64,000 nt of DNA from Dehalococcoidia bacterium (lineage in GTDB: Bacteria > Chloroflexota > Dehalococcoidia > DSTF01 > JACRBR01): the NCBI GenBank assembly GCA_021731085.1, contig JAKFYB010000001.1, positions 37,266-101,265 of the forward strand, in the 5' to 3' direction. This document shows positions 17,607 through 25,917 of the stretch, one piece after another; positions within the stretch are counted from its first letter, which is position 1; the number at the start of each line of letters is the position of its first letter. The notes under the pieces were generated by a model, which saw only the letters and a program-made list of their open reading frames with translations, searched no databases and was not told the origin of the DNA. Position numbers and translations under genes: made by a program.

Positions 17607-18492
17607 CCCAAATGCAACGCCGGAACGCGTCGAACCAGACGTCTACACCGACGACTACTACCTGACGAACTGCCACGGCTTCGAGGACTTCGTCATCAGC
17701 AACGGGCGCAAGGTCGGCCCGCGCTTCATCAAGGCACTGTCGCTCGCGGGCGATCTCCGCGGCAAGCGCGTGCTCGATGTCGGTAGCGGGCGCGGCGAGC
17801 TGGTGATCCAGTCGGCGTTGCGCGGCGCGGAGGCGTGGGGTATCGACTACGCGCAGGCGGCCGTCGACATCGGGAACCGCGCGCTGTCGGCGCTCGATGT
17901 CGGTGTGCGCGAGCACACGCACATCCAACAGATGGACGTGAAGGCGCTGCAGTTCGATGATGGCTTCTTCGACGTCGTGTTCATGATGGACGTCGTCGAG
18001 CACCTTTACCCGCATGAGCTTGCAGCAGCCTTCGACGAGTTGCGCCGCACCATCAAGCCCGGCGGTCTTCTCGTCATGCATACGTCACCTAACAAGATCT
18101 TCGAAGGCGTCGTCTATCCATATTACAGCCGGCGCATCAATCAGGCCGCGCTCAAGGTCAGCGGCTGGCTCGGCATGCGGGATGGGCTTTTCAACGAGAC
18201 GATGCTGCCGACGGGGCGCGAGTTTCCGCACGACGAGTACGAGCGCGAGATGCACATCAACGAGCACACGGCGCCCAAGCTGAAGTCCGATGTGGAAACG
18301 CACGGGTTCGCCGTGCGCAGCACCGAGTTCTGGGAGCCGCCGTCGAAGAGCGGCTACTTCGAGTCACGGCGGCTAAACATCGAGCTTGGTGTGCTGGACT
18401 TCCTGCGGTTCCTGCGCCCGCTCAGCAAGTACGCACCGCTGAACCGCCTGTTCTGCAACCACATCTGGATGACGGCGGAGCGATTGCCATGA
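17599..18492 (+). CDS. class I SAM-dependent methyltransferase
   Basis: 297 residues from a TTG at 17599 that overlaps the preceding stop (TTGACTAG), with gggagg upstream. SAM-binding motif I is VLDVGSGRGELV, followed by an acidic end of strand 2 (GIDYA) and motif IV VVFMMDVVEHLY, then LRRTIKPGGLLVMHTSPN. A C-terminal region of about 120 residues (from YYSRRINQAALKVSGWLG) is probably for substrate or membrane contact. It resembles glycan- or lipid-pathway methyltransferases, but the substrate is unknown. The next gene starts inside its stop region (18489). Confidence 0.87.
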   Translation: MTSPNATPERVEPDVYTDDYYLTNCHGFEDFVISNGRKVGPRFIKALSLAGDLRGKRVLDVGSGRGELVIQSALRGAEAWGIDYAQAAVDIGNRALSALDVGVREHTHIQQMDVKALQFDDGFFDVVFMMDVVEHLYPHELAAAFDELRRTIKPGGLLVMHTSPNKIFEGVVYPYYSRRINQAALKVSGWLGMRDGLFNETMLPTGREFPHDEYEREMHINEHTAPKLKSDVETHGFAVRSTEFWEPPSKSGYFESRRLNIELGVLDFLRFLRPLSKYAPLNRLFCNHIWMTAERLP

Positions 18493-19073
18493 CGACCGAA
18501 CTCGCAGGCCGAAACGCACTCGTGCTCGGTGTTGAGCGCGCTGCCGGGCGGAAGGCGGCAGTCGCGCTCGCGGAAGCAGGCGCCGATGTCGCGGTGGTGA
18601 CGCTGTCAGACGAGACCAAGGCGGAGTTCGCGGCGAACAGCACCCTCAACGAGTTCTGGGCGCTCGGCCGCAAAGGCATCGCACTGACGAGCGACGGCCG
18701 CGAAGACGCCGTGAAACTGGCCATCCTTGCCGCGAGCGAACAGCTCGGCCCGATCAGCATTCTCGTCTGGCACGCCCCGCACTCAATCCCGAAGATCGCC
18801 GGCCTGCGCTCCGATCCGGCCATCGTCGTCCTCATCGGCGACGACCAGGCGACCGATGGCGCGACGGCGCTGCTTGACTGGACAACGGATCTATCGGACG
18901 GCGGACTGCGCGCGAACGCGCTGATCGAGTCGCAGGAGACGGCGAACGCCATCGGCCCGACGATCAAACAGCATCACCCGGAGGCGGCGCCGAAACTCGC
19001 GGCGGCAATCGTGTACCTCGCCAGCGACGCCAGCGCCGCGATCGAGGGTGCGGTCGTCATCGCGGCGGGATGA
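18489..19073 (+). CDS. degenerate short-chain dehydrogenase-like protein
   Basis: 194 residues with the N-terminal Rossmann pattern of SDRs (ALVLGVERAAGRKAAVALAE, then GADVAVVT) and an SDR-like ending (AAIVYLASDASAAIEGAVVI). The catalytic Tyr-x3-Lys motif is missing and the middle of the fold is shortened (families are usually near 250 residues). The Gly-rich loop is also altered (LGVERAAG). Probably not an active oxidoreductase; may be a binding protein. Starts with ATGA overlap after the methyltransferase gene. Confidence 0.7.
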   Translation: MTTELAGRNALVLGVERAAGRKAAVALAEAGADVAVVTLSDETKAEFAANSTLNEFWALGRKGIALTSDGREDAVKLAILAASEQLGPISILVWHAPHSIPKIAGLRSDPAIVVLIGDDQATDGATALLDWTTDLSDGGLRANALIESQETANAIGPTIKQHHPEAAPKLAAAIVYLASDASAAIEGAVVIAAG

Positions 19074-19169
19074 CGCTCCGTCACGGCATTGCGATATCTA
19101 GAGGCGTCCACTGGCACGGCTACGACACGGCCAGGAGGCATGATGGCTTCAAGAAAAGGAGGCCACACC

Positions 19170-19289
19170 ATGCTTCAGCTATTGGCAAGTCTGTTCACAA
19201 GAGAAGACGGTCAGGCGTACGGCTACGTGAGCATCGGGACGATCCTGACGGTCGTATTGATCGTCGTCCTGCTCATGATCCTGCTGTAA
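19170..19289 (+). CDS. 39-residue membrane peptide
   Basis: ATG at 19170 with a strong aaggagg ribosome-binding site nine bases upstream; longer in-frame starts lack one. The peptide has a polar N-terminal half (SLFTREDGQAYGYVS) and a continuous hydrophobic helix (IGTILTVVLIVVLLMILL). The end resembles short hydrophobic proteins of the DUF3309 kind, or a truncated pilin-like helix, but it is too short to decide. Convergent with purL, whose stop is four bases away. Confidence 0.5.
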   Translation: MLQLLASLFTREDGQAYGYVSIGTILTVVLIVVLLMILL

Positions 19290-19292
19290 GGG

Positions 19293-21668
19293 TCAAGCGT
19301 TCGTAGTAGCGCCTTCCAGCGCATGCGCGAGGCCGTTTTCGTAGGCCTCGCGCATTTCGTCTATTGCGACGTCCAAGCTTCCAAGCACGAGTCGGCTCCC
19401 CCCTACGCCCCCCGTCAATATGGGCTGGAGGAGCGAGACACTCGCGAGGGCCAAGAGGTCGCCGAAATCATTGGACTTGCATGATATGACGACGCTCGAC
19501 TGTATCTCCCCAAAGTATGCGAAGTCCTGATAGTCCTGCCCACCTACAGTAGTGCCAACATTTCCGGCGATGCAGCATTCGGCCAACGCTTTACTGATGC
19601 CGCCCGCGGAAATGTCATGCGCCGACTGGAGTAAACCTCGCGCCGAGGCTTCGAGCAGAAAGTCGATAAGCGCCCGTTCGCTTTGGACCTCGGTCGACGG
19701 TTGGCCGACCACGATGCCGAACCCGCTCCTGAGCGCTTCAGAGCCCGCGTGGTCTGCCATGCGCGGCGTTCGATTTCGGAGCGTCGATGACGAACCGTGC
19801 TTGTCGGCATCACTCAGAAATGCAGCGACTATAACAACCACGCGGTCACCTTCGTTCTGAAACCCCATCGGCACGACGCGGTCCACGTCATCGATCAGCC
19901 CGACGACGCCGACGACGGGCGTGGGCCAGATGGGCTCGCCTGACGATTCGTTGTACAAGCTGACATTGCCGCTGATCACGGGGATGCCGAGCGCCTTCGC
20001 TGCGTCCGACATGCCGCGGATGGCTTCGTGCAACTGGAAGTACGCGTCTGGCTTCTCCGGGTTGCCGAAGTTGAGGCAGTTGGTCATGCCGATCGGCCGC
20101 GCGCCGGTGCAAGCGACGTTGCGCGCAGCCTCGGCGACAGCGATCGCGCCGCCCATATACGGGTCGAGGTACGTGTAGGCGGCATTGCCGTCGGTCGAGA
20201 TGGCGAGCGCCTTGTTCGTGCCCTTGATGCGAATGACAGCGGCGTCGCTGCCTGGCCCGACGACGGTGTTCGTCCCCACTTGGTGGTCGTACTGCCGCCA
20301 GACGAGGCGCTTAGATGCGATCTCCGGCGAGGCGAGCAGTTGTAGCAAGACGTCGCTCGTGCTCTGGCCGATGTTGGATGTTGGATGTTGGAGGTTGGAT
20401 GTGCCGATGTCAGGAAGCGTCGCGAAGTCGAACTCCTGTAGCTCAGTCAGCCACTGCGGCTTCACGACACCACGAACGTAGGTCGGCGCTTCGGTGAGCA
20501 TCTTCGCGGGGATTGCGCCGACTTCGACACCGTTCTCATGGATGCGGACGACGCCGTCGTCGGTGACGATGCCGATCGTTGCGCAGTGCAGCTCCCAGCG
20601 CTCGAACAACTCGCGCACGTGCGGTTCGTTCTCCGGCGTGACGATGACGAGCATGCGCTCCTGTGACTCGCTGAGCATGACTTCGTACGGCGTCATGCCT
20701 TCCTCGCGTCGCGGCACCTTCGCGACGTCGATGATCAGGCCTGTGCCAGCCTTCGCCGCGCACTCGACGGTGCTGCTCGTCAGGCCCGCAGCGCCGAGAT
20801 CCTGGAGGCCAACGACCCACTCGTGATGCTCCTCCGTGAGTTCGAGGCAGGCCTCCATGAGCAGCTTTTCCATGAAGGGGTTGCCGACCTGCACGGCAGG
20901 ACGCCGCTCTTCGGACGACTCGTCGAGCTGGACGCTGGCGAACGTCGCGCCGTGAATGCCGTCGCGCCCGGTGTCGGCGCCGACGAGGAGAAGCAAGTTG
21001 CCGGGGCCGTCCGCGCGGGCCTTCACGAGCTTGTCAGTGCGAGCGATGCCAACGCACATCGCGTTCACGAGCGGGTTGCCGCTGTACGACGGCGCGAAGG
21101 ACACCTCGCCGCCAACGGTCGGTACGCCGATGCAGTTGCCATAGCCGCCGATGCCGGCGACGACGCCGTTGAACAGATAGCGATTTCGGGCCGCGACCTC
21201 CGGCGTCGTTTCGGGCAGATATGCCTGTGGTGGGACGCCGGGCGCGGGTTCGGGCGGTGATGTCGGCTGCAACGGTCCGAAGCGCAGTGAGTCGAGCAGC
21301 GCGATCGGCCGCGCGCCCATCGCGAAGATGTCGCGCACGATGCCGCCGACGCCCGTTGCCGCGCCTTCGTACGGCTCGATAGCCGACGGGTGGTTGTGGG
21401 ATTCGATCTTGAAGGCGACGCACCACCCGTCGCCGATGTCGATGACGCCGGCATTCTCCTCGCCGACTTTCGTCAGGACGCCGGGGCCCTCGGATGGGAA
21501 CATCTTGAGCAGCGGGCGGCTGTTCTGGTAGCCGCAGTGCTCCGACCACATGGCGCCGAACATGCCGAGTTCGACCTCATTCGGCTCACGGTCGAGCAGG
21601 TCGATGATGCGGTCGTACTCCTCCCGCGTGAGGGAGAGTTGGTCGAGGGTGCGTTGGTCGGGGGCCAC
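19293..21668 (-). CDS. purL: phosphoribosylformylglycinamidine synthase subunit PurL
   Basis: 791 residues, slightly longer than the usual 720-770 for the small PurL. Catalyses the ATP- and glutamine-dependent fourth step of purine synthesis, with PurQ and PurS (not in the window). Recognisable segments: MWSEHCGYQNSRPLLK near residue 40, ESHNHPSAIEPYEGAATGVG, IGGYGNCIGVPTVGGEVSF, LQDLGAAGLTSSTVE and SAHDISAGGISKALAE. An in-frame run of heptanucleotide repeats encodes extra residues at about 421-433 (SNLQHPTSNI) in a linker. Its function should be retained since all catalytic blocks are present. Confidence 0.95.
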   Translation of the reverse strand: MAPDQRTLDQLSLTREEYDRIIDLLDREPNEVELGMFGAMWSEHCGYQNSRPLLKMFPSEGPGVLTKVGEENAGVIDIGDGWCVAFKIESHNHPSAIEPYEGAATGVGGIVRDIFAMGARPIALLDSLRFGPLQPTSPPEPAPGVPPQAYLPETTPEVAARNRYLFNGVVAGIGGYGNCIGVPTVGGEVSFAPSYSGNPLVNAMCVGIARTDKLVKARADGPGNLLLLVGADTGRDGIHGATFASVQLDESSEERRPAVQVGNPFMEKLLMEACLELTEEHHEWVVGLQDLGAAGLTSSTVECAAKAGTGLIIDVAKVPRREEGMTPYEVMLSESQERMLVIVTPENEPHVRELFERWELHCATIGIVTDDGVVRIHENGVEVGAIPAKMLTEAPTYVRGVVKPQWLTELQEFDFATLPDIGTSNLQHPTSNIGQSTSDVLLQLLASPEIASKRLVWRQYDHQVGTNTVVGPGSDAAVIRIKGTNKALAISTDGNAAYTYLDPYMGGAIAVAEAARNVACTGARPIGMTNCLNFGNPEKPDAYFQLHEAIRGMSDAAKALGIPVISGNVSLYNESSGEPIWPTPVVGVVGLIDDVDRVVPMGFQNEGDRVVVIVAAFLSDADKHGSSSTLRNRTPRMADHAGSEALRSGFGIVVGQPSTEVQSERALIDFLLEASARGLLQSAHDISAGGISKALAECCIAGNVGTTVGGQDYQDFAYFGEIQSSVVISCKSNDFGDLLALASVSLLQPILTGGVGGSRLVLGSLDVAIDEMREAYENGLAHALEGATTNA
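20370..20404 (-). repeat. heptanucleotide tandem repeat inside purL
   Basis: Plus-strand units are GATGTTG, GATGTTG, GATGTTG, GAGGTTG and GATGTGC, a seven-base period with small changes. On the coding strand the run is read through without a stop and adds a Ser/Asn/Gln-rich stretch to PurL. The same seven-base style appears at 45617-45691 and 59880-59921. This looks like an invasion of a spreading short tandem repeat rather than a feature of PurL. Confidence 0.75.
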
Positions 21669-21731
21669 GGACGCAGTCTAGCGGCCCCTGCCCAAAGGGG
21701 GTAGTGAGTGACGAACTCTCGAAGCGGTTAC

Positions 21732-22328
21732 CTACTCCAGGCTGAAGGGTGGGTACTCGTCGCGCATGAAGTAGATGTAGGCGTTGATGCGCTGGTTCCA
21801 GCGCGAAGCGCCAACGGCGAAATTGAAGAGCCCACGCGGGTACCTGCCCGTGAACAGAATCGCGAACCAGGCGATGATCTCGGTGATGTAGACGGCAATG
21901 AAGATGAAGACGATGACGAAGATTTGCGGGATGATGAGAAGCCACTTGATGAGTACGAGCCAGCGGTTGAGGCTTTCCGGATAGGCGATATCAACCGTCA
22001 CGGGATACAGGCCCGCGTCTAGCGAAAATGGCGGGTACTCATCCCGCATCAGGCCGACGTATGCCGTCACGTTGGCCGTCCAGCGGAAGTAGCCGACCAT
22101 GAACTTGAACATGCCTTCCGGGAACTTGCCCGTGAAGAGGATGGCGAAGAACCCGATGAACCAGACGACACCGGCCGCGATTCCGAGGGCATAGAGGATG
22201 ATGAAGTGCGGGATGGCAAGCAGCCACTTCACGAAGATGAGCAGGCGCGAAAGTGACTCGGGATACTGCACGTCGTAGGTGACGGGCGCCGAGCCATACG
22301 CTTGAACCGACGTCGAATCGATAGCCAT
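21732..22328 (-). CDS. DUF4389 membrane protein, internally duplicated
   Basis: 198 residues from the ATG at 22328 with gggagg upstream; the longer open frame adds an unlikely basic extension. Two similar halves each start with Pro-Val-Thr-x-Asp (PVTYDVQYPESLSRLLIFVK and PVTVDIAYPESLNRWLVLIK) and each ends in MRDEYPPFSL. Each half has two membrane helices. DUF4389 proteins are common in Actinobacteria and Chloroflexota, with unknown function. The gene lies between purL and a divergent small membrane protein. Confidence 0.85.
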   Translation of the reverse strand: MAIDSTSVQAYGSAPVTYDVQYPESLSRLLIFVKWLLAIPHFIILYALGIAAGVVWFIGFFAILFTGKFPEGMFKFMVGYFRWTANVTAYVGLMRDEYPPFSLDAGLYPVTVDIAYPESLNRWLVLIKWLLIIPQIFVIVFIFIAVYITEIIAWFAILFTGRYPRGLFNFAVGASRWNQRINAYIYFMRDEYPPFSLE

Positions 22329-22432
22329 CGTTGGACCTCCCTTTCCTCTGTTAGCTCGCCGTACTCTGCCCTCTTCGCGGATCGTTGTCAATGCGCCGTT
22401 GCAATGAATTCGCCTTGTAAGATTGGATTCAG

Positions 22433-22663
22433 ATGCCGAAACTGCAGCGGATCGACATAATCCTCGTGCTCGTCGGGCTCGTGCTCGGCACGCTGATCGC
22501 GGCTGCGTATGGCGCGTGGAAGGCCGTGAGTCTTGACGGCGCGACATCATCTGAGCGCTGGGCGGAGTTCGGCGAGGCGATGCTGTTTCCGGGGTGGCTG
22601 ATCATCCTCGCGATCGTGGCGATGGTCTGGATGGGGTGGCGGGCGAACATCGACCAGTCGTAG
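22433..22663 (+). CDS. small two-helix membrane protein
   Basis: 76 residues with hydrophobic helices at about 8-30 (IILVLVGLVLGTLIAAAYGA) and 50-67 (LFPGWLIILAIVAMVWMGW), joined by a charged loop. Divergent from the DUF4389 gene and convergent with the phosphodiesterase gene. No homologue family is recognised. The start follows a short AT-richer stretch but lacks a strong ribosome-binding site, so the gene is likely but not certain. Confidence 0.55.
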   Translation: MPKLQRIDIILVLVGLVLGTLIAAAYGAWKAVSLDGATSSERWAEFGEAMLFPGWLIILAIVAMVWMGWRANIDQS

Positions 22664-22688
22664 TGCGTGCCGTCCTACTGTTCCAGCC

Positions 22689-23873
22689 TCAGATGATGAC
22701 CAGCGGAACTCGCACTTCGTCCGGCATCAAGCCGCCGTGGAAGCCCAGCATCGGGCGCTCGAGCGGCAGCGAGACCATGTCGGCGTCGAGCGCGATACCG
22801 ACGTAGTCGCCGAGGCGACGGCGCATCTCCGCCGACAACGGCTGCGGGCCGAAGAAGCGCAGGTCGTCGGCCTCATCGATCGTTAGCAGCGCGAAACGGT
22901 CGCCGAAACGCGCCCTGAACACGTCCTCGAATTGAGAACTCATACCGGGCTTCACGTGGAATGCGGGAACGCGCGGCTCGCACGACGGGGCGACGCGCAG
23001 CATGTCGAGCATCGGATCGTCGTGTGCGAGGATCGTCTGGCGAGCGTCCTCGATCTCGATCTGGCCGTGGTCCGCGGTGAGCACGATACGCGAGCGGCCG
23101 CGTATTCCCTCAGCCAGCATCTCCAGCCGCGAGCGCACAAGCTTCATCGCGCGGCGCGTGCTCTTGGAGTCGATGCCGCGCTCGTGCTGAGCCGTATCGA
23201 CGAACGGGATGTAGAGGTAGGTGTACGACGGCGCCTTCGCAGTCGCAATGGCATCGATCACGGCGTTGACTCCGGCCCGAAGCGAGCTGTAGCCGATGCT
23301 CGGTGCCCCGCTCGATGAGTAGAGCGAGTAGACGCTGCCGTTGATGTGCTTCGGCACGACCCGCAGGTGCGTCCGCGTCATGCGCGCGCCAAGGGCGGGT
23401 GTCGGGAAGGCGCCCTCGACGGTTAGGCCGTGCTTGCGTGCGTCCTCCTTCGAGAATCGCTCGACGAACGGCAGGATGGTGGCCGTGATCTTCGCGTCGG
23501 GGATGTAGGTGAACCAGCCGGGGATCGCATGCGTCGCAGGCCACTCGCCGGTCGCAATGCTGGTTAGAGAGGGTGCGGTTGATGTGGGAAAGACGGCGTG
23601 CAGCGTCGCCTTGTTGTTCGCGCGGATTACGCTGTCGCGTTCCTCCTGATCGACCAGATGCATGCCGAGACCGTCCACAAGCACGAACACGATGTGGTCG
23701 TGATCGCCGATGCCTTGGGCGAGGTCTCGGGCGGCGACATTGAGATCGAGATCCGTAGCACCACAGAGCGAGGCGACCGCTCGCGCGAGATCGACCGTGT
23801 TGGGCACGTCGGCCGACGGGCGAATCAGGCTGCCGTCGTCGAACGCGGCAAGCAGTCGCGGGACATCGCTCAC
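22689..23873 (-). CDS. alkaline phosphatase superfamily phosphodiesterase
   Basis: 394 residues of the type I phosphodiesterase/nucleotide pyrophosphatase fold. Metal and nucleophile positions can be followed: VLVDGLG (first Asp), FPTSTAPSLTSIATGEWPAT with the catalytic Thr, PFVDTAQHERG (Asp and His), LTADHGQ (Asp-His) and FHGG near the end. Likely hydrolyses a phosphodiester or pyrophosphate. No signal peptide is seen, so it may be cytosolic. Its start overlaps the stop of the upstream DinB-like gene (23870), so the two are coupled. Confidence 0.85.
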   Translation of the reverse strand: MSDVPRLLAAFDDGSLIRPSADVPNTVDLARAVASLCGATDLDLNVAARDLAQGIGDHDHIVFVLVDGLGMHLVDQEERDSVIRANNKATLHAVFPTSTAPSLTSIATGEWPATHAIPGWFTYIPDAKITATILPFVERFSKEDARKHGLTVEGAFPTPALGARMTRTHLRVVPKHINGSVYSLYSSSGAPSIGYSSLRAGVNAVIDAIATAKAPSYTYLYIPFVDTAQHERGIDSKSTRRAMKLVRSRLEMLAEGIRGRSRIVLTADHGQIEIEDARQTILAHDDPMLDMLRVAPSCEPRVPAFHVKPGMSSQFEDVFRARFGDRFALLTIDEADDLRFFGPQPLSAEMRRRLGDYVGIALDADMVSLPLERPMLGFHGGLMPDEVRVPLVII

Positions 23874-24418
23874 AACGGCGCGCCTTTGAGCCCCATCATG
23901 CCCTTGAGCATCTGAACTTCGCCGAGGTGTTCGGATGTATGGCCGATCGCGAAGAAGGCGATTGTCTCGAGTTTCGACATCACATCGACATGCTCGTAGA
24001 CGCCGGTGAAAAACGGCAGGCGTACTTCGGCATTTGCCTCGTCGTCGCTTATCGCCTCGACGTACGCGATCTCGCTTTCGCCGACGGCCCTCGCATAGGC
24101 GAGCACTTGATCGAGATCGAGATCGATGGCGGCGATCTGTTCACGCGTCAGGCCGTTGCCGAATGGCGTCGTGCCAGTGGCCTGCACCGGAAGGCGGCCG
24201 GCCCAGTTCTGCGACGTGAACACACTCGGTGAGCCGATGACCATGCCGTGCACGAGTTCGTCTTCGGCGCGATAAGCGTGCCAGAGCGCGAAGATGATCG
24301 TGGTGTCGTGCGTGTCCGGTTGCCAACGAAGCTGGTCCGGAGTGAGATCGCGGACGATGCCTTCTGGATACGAGTGCCAGAACGCGAGATTCTTCGAGAG
24401 TCCACCAGCGATTCCCAT
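23870..24418 (-). CDS. DinB-like four-helix protein
   Basis: 182 residues. The family's spaced metal-binding histidines appear as ALWHAYRAEDELVHGM and FAIGHTSEHLGEVQMLKG, with the expected start WHSYPEGIVRDLTPDQLRWQ. DinB/YfiT-type four-helix bundles bind a metal and include thiol-dependent transferases, but most, as here, have no known substrate. The start lies two bases after the stop of the membrane-protein gene at 24420, placing it in the same reverse-strand run (27552 to 22689). Confidence 0.8.
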   Translation of the reverse strand: MGIAGGLSKNLAFWHSYPEGIVRDLTPDQLRWQPDTHDTTIIFALWHAYRAEDELVHGMVIGSPSVFTSQNWAGRLPVQATGTTPFGNGLTREQIAAIDLDLDQVLAYARAVGESEIAYVEAISDDEANAEVRLPFFTGVYEHVDVMSKLETIAFFAIGHTSEHLGEVQMLKGMMGLKGAPL

Positions 24419-24419
24419 C

Positions 24420-25271
24420 TCAGCCCTCCAGAGTTGTTCGAGGCGCGTTCTTGTCGAGCGCGCCCATAATGAGACCGACCGCTGTCACGAGCGCTCCCGC
24501 GATAGCAAACCCCGCCCCGGTTCTGATGGCGACCATCGCGTGATCCTTCGTGATGCCGAACAGTTCCACGCGTAGGTATTCGCCGACATCGACTTGTGAA
24601 GACGAGTAAGCAGACACGATCGCGGCCCCGACTGCGAGCGCTGCTCCTGCCAGAACTACGATCACGCCAGCGGTGATCAGGCGACCCCATGAGCGCGCGG
24701 CGAGCACAGCCGCAGCCATGAGACCGACAGCGATCGCCGTGAGCACGAGCGTCGCGATCGCGGCGAGTCTGTGCGTGTCCTGCGTCAGGAGCCCCAGCGC
24801 ACGGTCCGTGAAGCCGGCGACGGAGAAGAGGCCGAGGTCGCCCGCATCCTCAGCTGACTCACGGAGGACACCCGTTCCGTCTTCGTACAGGCGGTCGGCC
24901 GAACGGTCGAGTATCAGGATGCGGAGCTCTTCCTGCGGCACGCCGAGTACCTCTTCACGCGTGAGTTCGATTGCGATGGGGTAGTCCGTGAACACGACGA
25001 CGCTGCCGGGCGGGGCGGCCTCCGCCTGCGTCTGCATGTCGTCGTAGTGGCGGGCGAGCGAGGCGTCGATTTCGGTGAGTGCTGCCGTCGCGCGCCGCAA
25101 TGACTGCTTGGCCGGTGACTCTGCTGTGATCTGGAAGAGCACGAGCGCTGATAGCGCACCGAGAAGGGCCACCCACGCGAGGAAGCCGAGCATCCACTTG
25201 GCGACGCTGCGGCGTTCGTCCAGCGTCGCGGAAACGTCGTAGGCCGGGCGGTATGGCTCGGCGTATGCCAT
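24420..25271 (-). CDS. four-helix membrane protein, unknown
   Basis: 283 residues. A first membrane helix at about 28-50 (WMLGFLAWVALLGALSALVL), then about 110 residues probably outside the membrane with features of a chemoreceptor-like sensor loop, and three further helices near 165-270. No enzymatic motif seen. The following gene in transcription order is DinB-like; the preceding is an RDD membrane protein, three bases away. Function unknown. Confidence 0.65.
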   Translation of the reverse strand: MAYAEPYRPAYDVSATLDERRSVAKWMLGFLAWVALLGALSALVLFQITAESPAKQSLRRATAALTEIDASLARHYDDMQTQAEAAPPGSVVVFTDYPIAIELTREEVLGVPQEELRILILDRSADRLYEDGTGVLRESAEDAGDLGLFSVAGFTDRALGLLTQDTHRLAAIATLVLTAIAVGLMAAAVLAARSWGRLITAGVIVVLAGAALAVGAAIVSAYSSSQVDVGEYLRVELFGITKDHAMVAIRTGAGFAIAGALVTAVGLIMGALDKNAPRTTLEG

Positions 25272-25274
25272 CAG

Positions 25275-25913
25275 TTACTCCGCTGGAACCGCGACAACGC
25301 CGACGATGCGGTCGTGCAGGGCGCGACTCTCGGAATCGACCGCCGCGGACACCAAAGCAATGATCGGGCAGGCAATACACAACGTGATCAGGATGCCCCA
25401 GACAACGACCATCAACTCCGCCCAGCCGACGATGATGAAGACCGAAATTGGAAGGCCCGCCGCAGCCGCCATTGGCCAGCTAAAGAACAACGGGTTGAAG
25501 CAGAACCACCAGGCGATCTTGTCGCGCAGAGTCAGCGTCGATTCGCCTTCGCGCACTAGCTGCACTCCGGCGACGTACTGGCCGCCAGTCTGGTCGCGGG
25601 TGGCGAGCAGCGCGATGTTCAGCACGGACCAGATCAGGGGAAGGCCAATGCCGTTCATGCCGAGAAAGAGGTAGAGCTGCGCGTCGCTGACATCCTGCGT
25701 CGCCCAATCGCTGGAGGCGAGCAAGATGAAGCCGGCAAGCACGAGCATCAGCATCGCAATGGCGGCGAAAATGACCATATCGACCGCGTAGCCACCCGCG
25801 CGCATACGCAAGCTCGCCCGTGGCTCACGTGGGCTGGTCTTGGTGGCGCGCGCTAGTTCGTCCGTTGCGATCACATGCCTCGAATCGGCTTCGATTTGGC
25901 GTGAGTATATCAA
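25275..25913 (-). CDS. RDD family membrane protein
   Basis: 212 residues if the TTG at 25913 is used; a GTG at 25875 gives a shorter form starting VIATDELARA. Residues about 36-50 carry the family's Arg (RMRAGGYAVDMVIF) and the C-terminal pattern SRALHDRIVGVVAV is the RDD signature. Four or more helices. RDD proteins are small integral membrane proteins; some act in Na+/H+ transport, most are uncharacterised. Coupled to the double nitrilase gene upstream, whose stop lies four bases before the TTG. Confidence 0.8.
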   Translation of the reverse strand: MIYSRQIEADSRHVIATDELARATKTSPREPRASLRMRAGGYAVDMVIFAAIAMLMLVLAGFILLASSDWATQDVSDAQLYLFLGMNGIGLPLIWSVLNIALLATRDQTGGQYVAGVQLVREGESTLTLRDKIAWWFCFNPLFFSWPMAAAAGLPISVFIIVGWAELMVVVWGILITLCIACPIIALVSAAVDSESRALHDRIVGVVAVPAE

Positions 25914-25917
25914 CCCG

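Noticed and set aside
16983..18492. HEPN/MNT toxin-antitoxin pair
   Set aside because: The partner of the nucleotidyltransferase-like protein is a SAM methyltransferase, not a HEPN protein.
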